DNA of 8,521 bases from DALYJJ01 sp031969915 (lineage in GTDB: Bacteria > Acidobacteriota > Terriglobia > Bryobacterales > Bryobacteraceae), in contig DALYJJ010000209.1 of the NCBI GenBank assembly GCA_031969915.1, positions 1 through 8,521 on the forward strand, given 5' to 3'. The position numbers and the translations under genes were made by a program. This document shows positions 1-5,969 of the stretch, in pieces. A model generated the notes under the pieces. The model did not search any database, was not told the origin of the DNA, and worked only from the letters and a program-made list of their open reading frames with translations. Numbering within the stretch: the stretch's first letter is position 1; every line of letters starts with the position of its first letter.

Positions 1-585
1 CGTGAGCTTGCGCGCGGCAAAGGTAGCGTGCACAATGCAGGCGCCCTGCCAGATCTTCATGTTCGTGCGCCCGGTCTTCGCCTTCACGTAGTTGCCCAGG
101 TTGATGTCCGGCAGAAACAACACCGGCCGCTCCGCTGGAATCGAGTTCACCACATCCACCGCGTTGCGCGACGTGCAGATGATGTCCGACTCCGCCTTCA
201 CCGCCGCCGACGTATTGATGTACGCCACAATCACGTGGTCCGGGTTCCTGCGCCGGAACGCCTGCACCTGTTCGGCCGGGCAGCTATCCACCAGTGAGCA
301 ACCCGCATCCTTGTCCGGCACGATCACCACGCGCTCCGGGTTGAGCATCTTGGCCGTCTCCGCCATGAACCACACCCCGCAGAACGCGATCACATCGCCC
401 TCGAAGTCCCGGGCCTTCCGGGCCAGCTCCAGGCTGTCGCCGATCGCGTCGGCCAGTTCCTGAATTTCCGATTCCTGGTAGTGATGAGCCAGAAGGACGG
501 CGCGTTTCTCGCGTTTCAGTTCGAGGATCTCTTCGGCGAGGGAGAGCGTGATGGCGGGCATGACAACCTGGCTGACATCCACCAT
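1..585 (-). CDS. nadA: Quinolinate synthase NadA, N-terminal 195 residues (runs off left edge)
   Basis: NadA is the cytosolic [4Fe-4S] enzyme that condenses iminoaspartate (from NadB) with dihydroxyacetone phosphate to make quinolinate for de novo NAD synthesis. The reverse strand is open from the ATG at 585 to the window edge without a stop. Recognisable family blocks, in order, are AHHYQ (33-37), IQELADAIGDSLELAR (41-56), FCGVWFMAETAKMLNPE (68-84), DAGCSLVDSCPAE (93-105), YINTSAAVKAESDIICTSRNA (122-142) and GACIVHATF (181-189). Cys96 and Cys183 sit where the first two cluster ligands are expected; the third lies outside the window. Full-length NadA is about 300-370 residues, so roughly the last third is missing here. 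The start is uncertain: a TACAAT -10-like element overlaps the ATG at 585, and the in-frame ATG at 561 (residue 9) would still keep every conserved block. Neither ATG has a convincing Shine-Dalgarno. No nadB or nadC is visible nearby. Confidence 0.95.
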   Translation of the reverse strand, partial: MVDVSQVVMPAITLSLAEEILELKREKRAVLLAHHYQESEIQELADAIGDSLELARKARDFEGDVIAFCGVWFMAETAKMLNPERVVIVPDKDAGCSLVDSCPAEQVQAFRRRNPDHVIVAYINTSAAVKAESDIICTSRNAVDVVNSIPAERPVLFLPDINLGNYVKAKTGRTNMKIWQGACIVHATFAARKLT

Positions 586-589
586 TGTA
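584..589 (-). promoter_or_regulatory. Possible -10 element for nadA (TACAAT)
   Basis: On the minus strand TACAAT differs from the TATAAT consensus at one position. It overlaps the first two bases of the ATG at 585. Transcription would be expected to begin near 577, which would put the usable start at the ATG at 561 with a leader of about 16 nt. No good -35 is visible. This is inference from one short motif. Confidence 0.3.
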
Positions 590-625
590 TCGCGCGGCCG
601 CCGTGCGCACGCCCGCGCGCTGGGT

Positions 626-631
626 CATAAT
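626..631 (+). promoter_or_regulatory. Possible -10 element (CATAAT) of a leaderless gene
   Basis: CATAAT matches TATAAT at five of six positions in a very GC-rich setting. Counting the last T as -7 puts +1 at 638, which is the G of the in-frame GTG proposed as the start of the secreted protein. No Shine-Dalgarno precedes that GTG, as expected for a leaderless mRNA. No clear -35 is visible. Confidence 0.45.
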
Positions 632-637
632 GAAGCC

Positions 638-2734
638 GTGGCTGCAGTCAAGGCCGCTGGGCTGTTTCTTCTGCTGGTTTCCTTCAGCGGCGCGGTGTAC
701 GCGCAACCCACGTTGACCTGCGTTTCCGGCGCCGTCCCTCCGCTCGTGCGCGCCGAAGGCGTAACCGAGCCCCTCGGCGACATCACGCTGCAGTGCGTTT
801 CGAGCGCCGCCGGCACGCTGGTCACGAACCTTCAGATCTTCACCAACGTCCCCATCACCAACCGCCTCAACGGCCTGATGGCGACCGGACTTCGCGTCAC
901 CGTCGAGACCGGCGGCCAGCCTCCGGACGTCGCAGCCACCGAGGCGCTCGGCGCGGGACCCAATTCCCTCTCGTTCAGCGGGCTCACTCTTCGCGTGCCC
1001 GCCGGCGCGGTCACCCTCCGTGTGAGCGGCGTGTTGGGCGACATCACGCGGTTGCCCGCCGGCTCCAATACGGTGGTGGCGTTTCTCGCCGTTCAGTCAC
1101 TCAGTCTCAATAACGCAAACATTACCGTCGGCAGGGTAGAGCCGGGGCTGCTGGCCACCGTGAACTCGCAAGTGGTGCGCGGCGGCGCGCCGCTTCCTTC
1201 GCCGCTCACCGTTCCCGCGTTGATCGGCGGCGCGCGCGTCGCCTCCACGATCCGGCTCACCGAGGGTTTCGCCGGCGCCTTCACCGCCGGGACGGCGCGC
1301 AACCGGATCCTGGTTCGCTTCGCCGGCTTCCCCCAGGGCGCACGGATCGCGGTCCCCAATGCACTGGCTGGTTCCTCCGCCACCACGCCCACCTCCGGTG
1401 GCGATCTCGGCCTTCCCGCCTCGGGCGGCGTCTACACGCCGGCCACGCCCGGCGGCTCGCTTCTGCTCGTTCGCGTAAACGGCGCCGGCCCGGAGGGCCT
1501 GGGCGGGACGCTGGCCCCCTTGCCGGCCGGCGGCGGCCCCCTCACGCTCACCTCCGCCTTCGAAGTCCCGCTCACTCACGGCGCCGGTGCGGTTGTGTAT
1601 GAGGTCGTCGATGAACGCCAGGCCGCGCGCGAGAACGTTCACCTGCCCGTCTTCTTCGGCGCGGACGTGCCCTGCCCGGCCGCCCAGACCACGGTCGAGA
1701 TCACCTTTGCTCCCTTGACCACGGTCTTCGAACGCAGCGAAACCGCACCCGTGCCGCGCTTTGTCGCCCGCGAAGTGGCGAGCGACTGCCGGGCCATCGG
1801 CGACTGCGACGCCGCCTACTTCCCGCGGCTCGAAGTGGACACCGAACTGCTCCGCTTGCGCGCCGCCTCGGGCGGTTCTTTTGCCCAGGGCGCGGTGCGC
1901 GTGCGCAACGCGGGCGGCGGGTCCATGTCCTGGATCGAAACCCTCACCTACGACGACCGTGCCGGTTGGATCGTACTCGCCGAAGGGCCCGGCGGCTACG
2001 TGGTCACCGCCGATCCGCGCTCGCTGGCGCAAGGCGTCTACCAGGCCACCCTTCGCATCGACGCCGGTCCGCTGGCGGGCGCGAAGACGGTCCGCATCGT
2101 TTTCGAAGTCACCGCCGCCGTTCCTCCGCAATCGCCGCCACCTCGTATCGATGCGGTTGTAAACGCCGCCGGCTTCCAGCCCGGCCCCTTGCAGCCGGGC
2201 TCGTGGGCCACCATCTTCGGAGAGCGCTTCAGCGGCGTGCTCACCGTGTCCTTCGACGAACTGCCCGCACCCGTGGCCTTCGCCAACGACAAGCAGATCA
2301 ACGTCCGGGTGCCCGCGGGACTCGCCGGCCGCGCCAGCGCGCGCGTGATCGTGACCGCGAACAACCGCGCCGGCGAGCCCGTCGTGGTCGCCATCGCGGG
2401 CGTGGCGCCGGCCATCTTCGGCTTCCTCAACCAGGACTGGTCGCCGAACACCGCCGATCGGCCCGCACAGACCGGCAGCATCATCCAAATCTTCCTGAAC
2501 GGCCTCGGCGGCGTAGCCCCGGCGAATGTCCATGTAAAGATCCACGACCGCGAAAATCTCACCCCCGTCTGGTCCGGTCCCGCACCCGAACTGGACGGCC
2601 TGCAACAGGTGAACGTCGCCGTTCCCGCGGATTTGCCCACCATGGGCACATACGTACTAGTCTGCGCCGAGAGCCGGGCGGGGCGCGTTTGTAGCCCCGG
2701 AGCGCAGCTCTTTATTGTTCGCCCGCCCGATTAA
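638..2734 (+). CDS. Secreted protein with BACON-like domain and Solibacter-type C-terminal domain
   Basis: Function unknown; probably exported. I place the start at the GTG at 638 (698 residues) because it begins directly with a signal peptide: MAAVK, a hydrophobic core (residues 8-20) and a likely cleavage after VYA (22). The frame is open back to an ATG at 548, but that 30-residue Arg-rich extension overlaps the nadA start and would bury the signal. After the signal come Cys28 and Cys53 bracketing RAEGVTEPLGDI, a motif I associate with Solibacter secreted proteins. A long Gly/Ala/Pro-rich beta-type region follows to about 390. Residues 398-491 read as an Ig-like BACON-type domain (SWIET..., GWIVLAE..., LAQGVYQATLRI). 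Residues 503-698 read as the TIGR03437-type domain, with VVNAAGF, GSWATIFGERF, NDKQINVRVP, APAIFGF and LQQVNVAVP. There is no enzyme active-site signature, LPXTG or PEP-CTERM-like anchor. Domain names are from recognition, not a search. An extracellular adhesive or structural role is only a guess. Confidence 0.85.
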   Translation: MAAVKAAGLFLLLVSFSGAVYAQPTLTCVSGAVPPLVRAEGVTEPLGDITLQCVSSAAGTLVTNLQIFTNVPITNRLNGLMATGLRVTVETGGQPPDVAATEALGAGPNSLSFSGLTLRVPAGAVTLRVSGVLGDITRLPAGSNTVVAFLAVQSLSLNNANITVGRVEPGLLATVNSQVVRGGAPLPSPLTVPALIGGARVASTIRLTEGFAGAFTAGTARNRILVRFAGFPQGARIAVPNALAGSSATTPTSGGDLGLPASGGVYTPATPGGSLLLVRVNGAGPEGLGGTLAPLPAGGGPLTLTSAFEVPLTHGAGAVVYEVVDERQAARENVHLPVFFGADVPCPAAQTTVEITFAPLTTVFERSETAPVPRFVAREVASDCRAIGDCDAAYFPRLEVDTELLRLRAASGGSFAQGAVRVRNAGGGSMSWIETLTYDDRAGWIVLAEGPGGYVVTADPRSLAQGVYQATLRIDAGPLAGAKTVRIVFEVTAAVPPQSPPPRIDAVVNAAGFQPGPLQPGSWATIFGERFSGVLTVSFDELPAPVAFANDKQINVRVPAGLAGRASARVIVTANNRAGEPVVVAIAGVAPAIFGFLNQDWSPNTADRPAQTGSIIQIFLNGLGGVAPANVHVKIHDRENLTPVWSGPAPELDGLQQVNVAVPADLPTMGTYVLVCAESRAGRVCSPGAQLFIVRPPD

Positions 2735-2757
2735 CGCTTGAGCGCGGAGCGGGTGCG

Positions 2758-2766
2758 TGCTATCCC
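2758..2766 (+). promoter_or_regulatory. Possible extended -10 (TGCTATCCC) for the peptidase gene
   Basis: TGC followed by TATCCC resembles an extended -10 (TGn plus hexamer), with a weak hexamer. Its +1 would be near 2773, giving the ATG at 2778 a leader of only ~5 nt; the in-frame ATG at 2769 would then lie upstream of +1. An overlapping CCTAAT at 2765-2770 would put +1 at 2777. Both readings favour 2778. Confidence 0.3.
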
Positions 2767-2777
2767 TAATGGAACCG

Positions 2778-3413
2778 ATGCGCGCGCTGCTCTTACCCTT
2801 CCTCGCTCTTGCTCTGCCCGCTGCGCCCTATTCCTTGGAACAAATTCTGGGCTCCGCGTTTCCGTCCGAATTGACCGCCGCGCCGGTGGGCGCGCGTGTC
2901 GCCTGGGTTTCGAACGACCGCGGGGTGCGGAACATCTGGATCGCCGATGGGCCCGCCTGGCAAGGGCGCGCCGTCACGACCTATAAGGACGACGACGGGC
3001 AGGACCTCACCTCCCTTACCTGGACCCCCGACGGTAAGAACATCGTGTTCGTTCGCGGCGGCGGTGCCAACCGGGCGGGCGATATTCCAAACCCCACCCA
3101 CCAGCCCGAGGGCGCCGAACAGGCCGTCTGGCTCGTCTCCGCCGAAGGCGGCGCGCTGTCAGTCACCGTGAGGTCGGGGCTGGCCTTGCCGAAGGCGGCG
3201 CGCCGCTCAAACTCGGCGACGGAAGCGCTCCCGAAGTCTCGCCGAAGGGTGATCGCGTCGCCTGGCTCAAGTCGGGCGCGGTGTGGTCCTCGCCGCTCGC
3301 GGGCGGGGGCGCACGGTTGTGGTTCAAGACCCGCGGCCGGATTTCCTCCCTCAAGTTCGCACCCGACGGCGAACGCGTCGCGTTCGTCAGTTCCCGCTCG
3401 GAACATTCCCTGA
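2778..3413 (+). CDS. S9 peptidase N-terminal fragment: signal peptide and first propeller blades
   Basis: This is the frame translated from the likely start before the frameshift. The first ~121 residues are genuine: a signal peptide (1-16), the SLEQILGSAFPSELTAAP block, WVSNDRGVRNIWIAD, a propeller strand WTPDGKNIVFVRGG, and the linker NPTHQPEGAEQAVWLVSAEGG. The last ~90 residues (from about 3157 to the TGA at 3411) are the wrong frame of the propeller, rich in Arg, Ser and Ala, and should not be read as a domain. Without the hydrolase domain the product cannot be a peptidase. If expressed it would be a short exported, probably unstable polypeptide. Confidence 0.6.
   Translation: MRALLLPFLALALPAAPYSLEQILGSAFPSELTAAPVGARVAWVSNDRGVRNIWIADGPAWQGRAVTTYKDDDGQDLTSLTWTPDGKNIVFVRGGGANRAGDIPNPTHQPEGAEQAVWLVSAEGGALSVTVRSGLALPKAARRSNSATEALPKSRRRVIASPGSSRARCGPRRSRAGAHGCGSRPAAGFPPSSSHPTANASRSSVPARNIP
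3141..3203 (+). repeat. 16-nt direct repeat flanking an apparent 47-nt insertion
   Basis: The sequence gccgaaggcggcgcgc occurs at 3141-3156 and again, without mismatch, at 3188-3203, a period of 47 nt. The 31 nt between the copies (3157-3187) are not similar to either flank and I see no second copy of them in the window. Because 47 is not a multiple of three, the unit shifts the frame exactly where the peptidase loses sense. Removing one repeat plus the spacer restores the frame. The pattern fits template switching, slipped pairing between the two copies, or a misassembly. Confidence 0.85.
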
Positions 3414-4876
3414 TCGGAATGTTCGACGCCGGCAAAGTTCGTTTTCTCGATCCGAGCGTGGACGCCGACGGCGGCCCGCTCTGGTCGCCCGACGGCAAGC
3501 GGATCGCCTTCGTTCGCGTCCCCTCCCGGCGCGACCGCCTTGCGTTCGGCCCGGTTCGCGAAGCGGAACCGTGGTCCATTCGAGCCGTCGATCCAGCGAG
3601 CGGCGCCGCGCGCGAAGTCTGGCGCGCGCAGCCAGGGAAGGGAAGCGCCTTCTTCGGGCAGGGCGCGGTCTTTCTCTGGGGCGCCGGGGATCGCCTGGTC
3701 TTCTCCTGGGAGCGGGAAGGATGGGCGCACCTGTACTCCGTCGCCGCCGGCGGCGGAGATGCCACCCCGCTCACCAAGGGTGCCTTCGAAGTGGAGAGCG
3801 CGGTCCTGTCCCCGGACGGCGCGCACGTTTACTATCAGGCGAACGATGGCGATATCGACCGCCGCCATCTGTTCCGCGTCTCCGTCAGCGGAGGGAAGCC
3901 CGAACTGCTGACCCCGGGCAAGGGCATTGAGTGGAGCCCGCAGCCCGTCCCCGGCGGCTCCGCGACCGCGCTGCTCCGCGCCGACGCCTTCCGGCCGGCC
4001 CACCCCGCGGTGCTGCTGCCGGGCGGCGAGATCCGGTTGATTCAGCACACCGCCATCCCGCAGGATTTCCCCCTTAAGGACCTGGTGGAGCCGCAGGCGG
4101 TGCGGTACGCCGCCGCCGACGGCATGATGATCCACGCCCAACTCTTCGTGCCCAAGGGCGCCAAGCCGGGCGACGGACGGCCCGCGGCGATCTTCCTGCA
4201 CGGCGGTTCAAGGCGCCAGATGCTGCTCGGCTGGCACTACTCGTCCTACTATCACAACGCTTACGCCCTGAACCAGTACCTGGCCTCCCGCGGATATGTC
4301 GTCCTGACCATCAACTACCGGAGCGGCATCGGCTACGGAATGGAGTTCCGGGAGGCGGTGAACTACGGCGCCACCGGAGCGAGCGAGTTTCAGGACGTGC
4401 TGGGCGCCGGGCTCTACCTGCGCACCCGTCCGGAAGTGGACCCCAAGAAGATCGCGCTGTGGGGCGGCTCCTATGGCGGATATCTCACCGCCATGGGGCT
4501 CTCCCGCGCCTCGGATTTGTTCGCCGCGGGCGTCGATATTCACGGCGTCCACGATTGGAACGAAGTGATTCGCAACTTCGTCCCCTCCTACGATCCGCTG
4601 AAGCGCGCCGCGGCGGCCAAACTCGCCTTCGATTCCTCGCCCATGGCCTCGCTCGGCGGGTGGCGTTCCCCCGTGCTGCTGATCCACGGCGACGATGACC
4701 GCAATGTTCCGTTTAGCGAGACCGTGACCCTGGTGGAAGAGTTGCGGCGCCGCGGCGTGCCTCATGAACTTCTGGTCTTTCCCGACGAAGTCCACAGTTT
4801 CCTGCGCCACGAGAACTGGCTGCGGGCGTTTCGGGCATCGGTGGCGTTTCTCGATCGCCACCTGGGGAGCAAGTAG
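3281..4876 (+). CDS. S9 peptidase C-terminal fragment: rest of propeller and intact catalytic domain
   Basis: This frame carries the rest of the peptidase from the first available start, a GTG at 3281, giving 531 residues; family-like sequence in this frame already begins at 3188. In this numbering residues 1-~270 hold the remaining propeller strands and ~271-531 the alpha/beta-hydrolase. The hydrolase includes AAIFLHGGSRRQM, a long aromatic stretch (HYSSYYHNAYALNQYLASRGYVV), the nucleophile elbow ALWGGSYGGYL (Ser397), HGDDDRNVP (Asp473) and VFPDEVHSF (His505). No active-site residue is missing. It lacks a signal peptide, so if translated alone it would stay in the cytoplasm with an incomplete propeller. 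The GTG has no evident Shine-Dalgarno, and an independent start here is doubtful. Its last codons contain the ribosome-binding site of the next gene. Confidence 0.8.
   Translation: MWSSPLAGGGARLWFKTRGRISSLKFAPDGERVAFVSSRSEHSLIGMFDAGKVRFLDPSVDADGGPLWSPDGKRIAFVRVPSRRDRLAFGPVREAEPWSIRAVDPASGAAREVWRAQPGKGSAFFGQGAVFLWGAGDRLVFSWEREGWAHLYSVAAGGGDATPLTKGAFEVESAVLSPDGAHVYYQANDGDIDRRHLFRVSVSGGKPELLTPGKGIEWSPQPVPGGSATALLRADAFRPAHPAVLLPGGEIRLIQHTAIPQDFPLKDLVEPQAVRYAAADGMMIHAQLFVPKGAKPGDGRPAAIFLHGGSRRQMLLGWHYSSYYHNAYALNQYLASRGYVVLTINYRSGIGYGMEFREAVNYGATGASEFQDVLGAGLYLRTRPEVDPKKIALWGGSYGGYLTAMGLSRASDLFAAGVDIHGVHDWNEVIRNFVPSYDPLKRAAAAKLAFDSSPMASLGGWRSPVLLIHGDDDRNVPFSETVTLVEELRRRGVPHELLVFPDEVHSFLRHENWLRAFRASVAFLDRHLGSK
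4864..4869 (+). promoter_or_regulatory. Shine-Dalgarno GGGGAG for the SDR-like gene
   Basis: GGGGAG lies inside the last codons of the peptidase, 7 nt before the ATG at 4877. The peptidase stop (TAG, 4874-4876) abuts that ATG, so translation of the two genes is probably coupled. Confidence 0.7.
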
Positions 4877-5563
4877 ATGGGTCGCATATTCGTTACCGGC
4901 GGTACGGGATTCATGGGGCGGCGGCTGATCCGCAGCCTCGTCGCCAGAGGCCACTCCGTACGGGCGCTCGTGCGCCCGGGCTCGGAAAGCAAACTGCCCC
5001 AGGGTTGCGAGCCGGTGCTGGGCAATGCCCTGGACGCCGCGACCTTTCGCGACCAGGTGACGCCCTCGACGGTCTTCATTCCCCTCGTCGGATCCGCGAG
5101 CCCCGCCCCCTGGAAGGAGAGCGACTTTCGGGAAATCGACCTGCCCTCCTTCCGCGCCTCCGTCGAAGCCGCCCAGGCCGGCGGCATCGAGCACTTCGTC
5201 TACGTCAGCGTCGCCATGCCCGCTCCCATCATGAAGGCCTACATCCAGGTGCGCCGCGAATGCGAAGAGTTGCTCAAGGAGACCGGAATCCCCTCGACCA
5301 TCCTCCGGCCCTGGTATGTCCTCGGTCCCGGCCGCCGCTGGCCCGAACTCCTCAAACCCTTCTACGCCCTTCTGGAATCGATGCCCAGCACCCGGGAAAC
5401 CGCCCTTCGCCTGGGCATGGTGGAGATCGAAGAGATGATCACCGCGCTCGTGATGGCCGCCGAGCACCCCGCCGTGGAGGGCTGGCGTGAGATCGACGCC
5501 CAGGCCATCCGCCGCCTCCGCCGCGCCCGTAAACTCAAGGCGCACGCCGCCGGTCACGCCTAG
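4877..5563 (+). CDS. Atypical SDR / NmrA-like NAD(P)-binding protein
   Basis: A 228-residue single-domain Rossmann protein. The dinucleotide motif GGTGFMG is at 8-14 after strand RIFVT, followed by a second strand with ALVRPGSE (30-37), where the ribose or phosphate of the cofactor is read. HFVYVSVAMP (106-115) is the active-site strand and TILRPWYVLGPG (141-152) is the conserved block after it. Where classical SDRs have YxxxK, this protein has Y122-IQV-R126, so the lysine is replaced by arginine. This is common enough in NmrA/NDUFA9-type atypical SDRs that catalysis cannot be assumed. The protein is shorter than NDUFA9-like relatives (about 300 residues) and ends in a basic tail (IRRLRRARKLKAH). 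The start follows from the Shine-Dalgarno at 4864 and direct contact with the peptidase stop, which implies co-transcription. A frameshift in the peptidase could therefore lower its expression by polarity. The substrate cannot be told from sequence. Confidence 0.85.
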   Translation: MGRIFVTGGTGFMGRRLIRSLVARGHSVRALVRPGSESKLPQGCEPVLGNALDAATFRDQVTPSTVFIPLVGSASPAPWKESDFREIDLPSFRASVEAAQAGGIEHFVYVSVAMPAPIMKAYIQVRRECEELLKETGIPSTILRPWYVLGPGRRWPELLKPFYALLESMPSTRETALRLGMVEIEEMITALVMAAEHPAVEGWREIDAQAIRRLRRARKLKAHAAGHA

Positions 5564-5577
5564 ACCGTTCCGCCCGG

Positions 5578-5586
5578 TGCTAGCAT
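5578..5586 (+). promoter_or_regulatory. Extended -10 element (TGCTAGCAT) overlapping an upstream ATG
   Basis: TGC plus TAGCAT matches the extended -10 pattern (TGn plus a hexamer with four of six consensus positions). With the final T at 5586 as -7, +1 falls at 5593, one base before the ATG at 5594. The ATG at 5585 shares bases with the element and would not be in the transcript. It lies in the 30-nt gap after the SDR gene, so the next gene need not depend on readthrough. Confidence 0.45.
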
Positions 5587-5593
5587 GGCCGGG

Positions 5594-5959
5594 ATGACCA
5601 CTTACCTCATGCTCCTCGCCATCGGCTTGGTGGCCGGTGTCTTCGCCGGCATGTTCGGCATCGGTGGCGGGCTGGTGATTGTGCCCGCGCTGCTGTTCCT
5701 CATGAAGATGCCCGAGTTGCAGGCCATCGGGACGAGCCTCGCGGCCTTGATCCCGCCCGTCGGCTTGCTCGGCGCCATCGCCTACTACCGCGCTGGTCAC
5801 ATCAATGTGAAGTACGCCCTGATCATCGCCGCCGGTCTGTTCATCGGCGCCTATTTCGGGGCCAAGATCGTGCTCGGACTGCCGCCCACCGCCATTCGCC
5901 GCCTCTATGCGGCGTTCTTGCTGATCATCGCCGGGCGCATGCTGATCCTCGGAAAGTAG
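5594..5959 (+). CDS. Half-length TauE/SafE-type membrane protein (DUF81)
   Basis: TauE/SafE proteins are inner-membrane permeases linked to export of sulfite, sulfoacetate and other small organic anions; full-length members have about 250 residues in two homologous halves. This one has 121 residues and only one half. The N-terminal signature GLVAGVFAGMFGIGGGLVIVPAL (9-31) is clear, followed by AIGTSLAALIPP and a helix-turn-helix membrane region with AYYRAGHINVKYAL, and finally TAIRRLYAAFLLIIAG, the usual end of a half. I count about four hydrophobic segments. It would need to dimerise to form a complete permease. Half-length members are common, so it need not be truncated. I prefer the ATG at 5594 over the in-frame ATG at 5585 because the latter overlaps the -10-like element and neither has a Shine-Dalgarno. 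The substrate is unknown. Its stop lies 10 nt from the stop of the convergent minus-strand gene. Confidence 0.85.
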   Translation: MTTYLMLLAIGLVAGVFAGMFGIGGGLVIVPALLFLMKMPELQAIGTSLAALIPPVGLLGAIAYYRAGHINVKYALIIAAGLFIGAYFGAKIVLGLPPTAIRRLYAAFLLIIAGRMLILGK

Positions 5960-5969
5960 CGCGGGCGCC

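Larger units (their letters stand above)
2778..4876 (+). pseudogene. S9 (prolyl oligopeptidase family) serine peptidase, frameshifted by a 47-nt insertion
   Basis: S9 peptidases cut short peptides using a beta-propeller that guards an alpha/beta-hydrolase domain. The frame opening at 2778 has a signal peptide (MRALLLPFLALALPAAP), so the product should be exported. That frame is sensible through WLVSAEGGA (about 3131-3155) and then turns into Arg/Ser-rich nonsense ending at TGA 3411. The family-like sequence resumes in another frame at AEGGAPLKLGDGSAPEVSP (from 3188). Deleting 47 nt (3141-3187) joins the halves as WLVSAEGGAPLKLGDGS and gives 683 residues, a normal S9 length. In that repaired protein the propeller shows repeated W-x-PDG-x-x-V/I-x-F/Y strands (WTPDGKNIVFV, FAPDGERVAFV, WSPDGKRIAFV, LSPDGAHVYYQ). 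The hydrolase has GGSYGG with Ser549 (codon 4469-4471), Asp625 in HGDDDRNVP (codon 4697-4699) and His657 in DEVHSF (codon 4793-4795). The catalytic half is undecayed, so the lesion is recent, reversible or an assembly error. An alternative start is the ATG at 2769. Confidence 0.85.

Noticed and set aside
548..637. N-terminal extension of the secreted protein to the ATG at 548
   Set aside because: It adds an Arg-rich 30-residue leader before the signal peptide, overlaps nadA, and has no ribosome-binding site; the GTG at 638 fits better.
1097..2605. A 502-residue open frame on the minus strand inside the secreted-protein gene
   Set aside because: Low-complexity Gly/Arg/Ala/Asp composition and no domain; the plus strand encodes a signal peptide and recognisable C-terminal domain.
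548..5610. Similar encoded starts MAGMTT(W/Y)L at 551 and 5585
   Set aside because: The first lies antisense within the start of nadA and neither is likely translated; a coincidence of short, common codons.
5960..5969. Possible terminator in the convergent gap (gcgcgggcgc)
   Set aside because: Only 10 nt between stops, no stable stem with a T-run in either direction.
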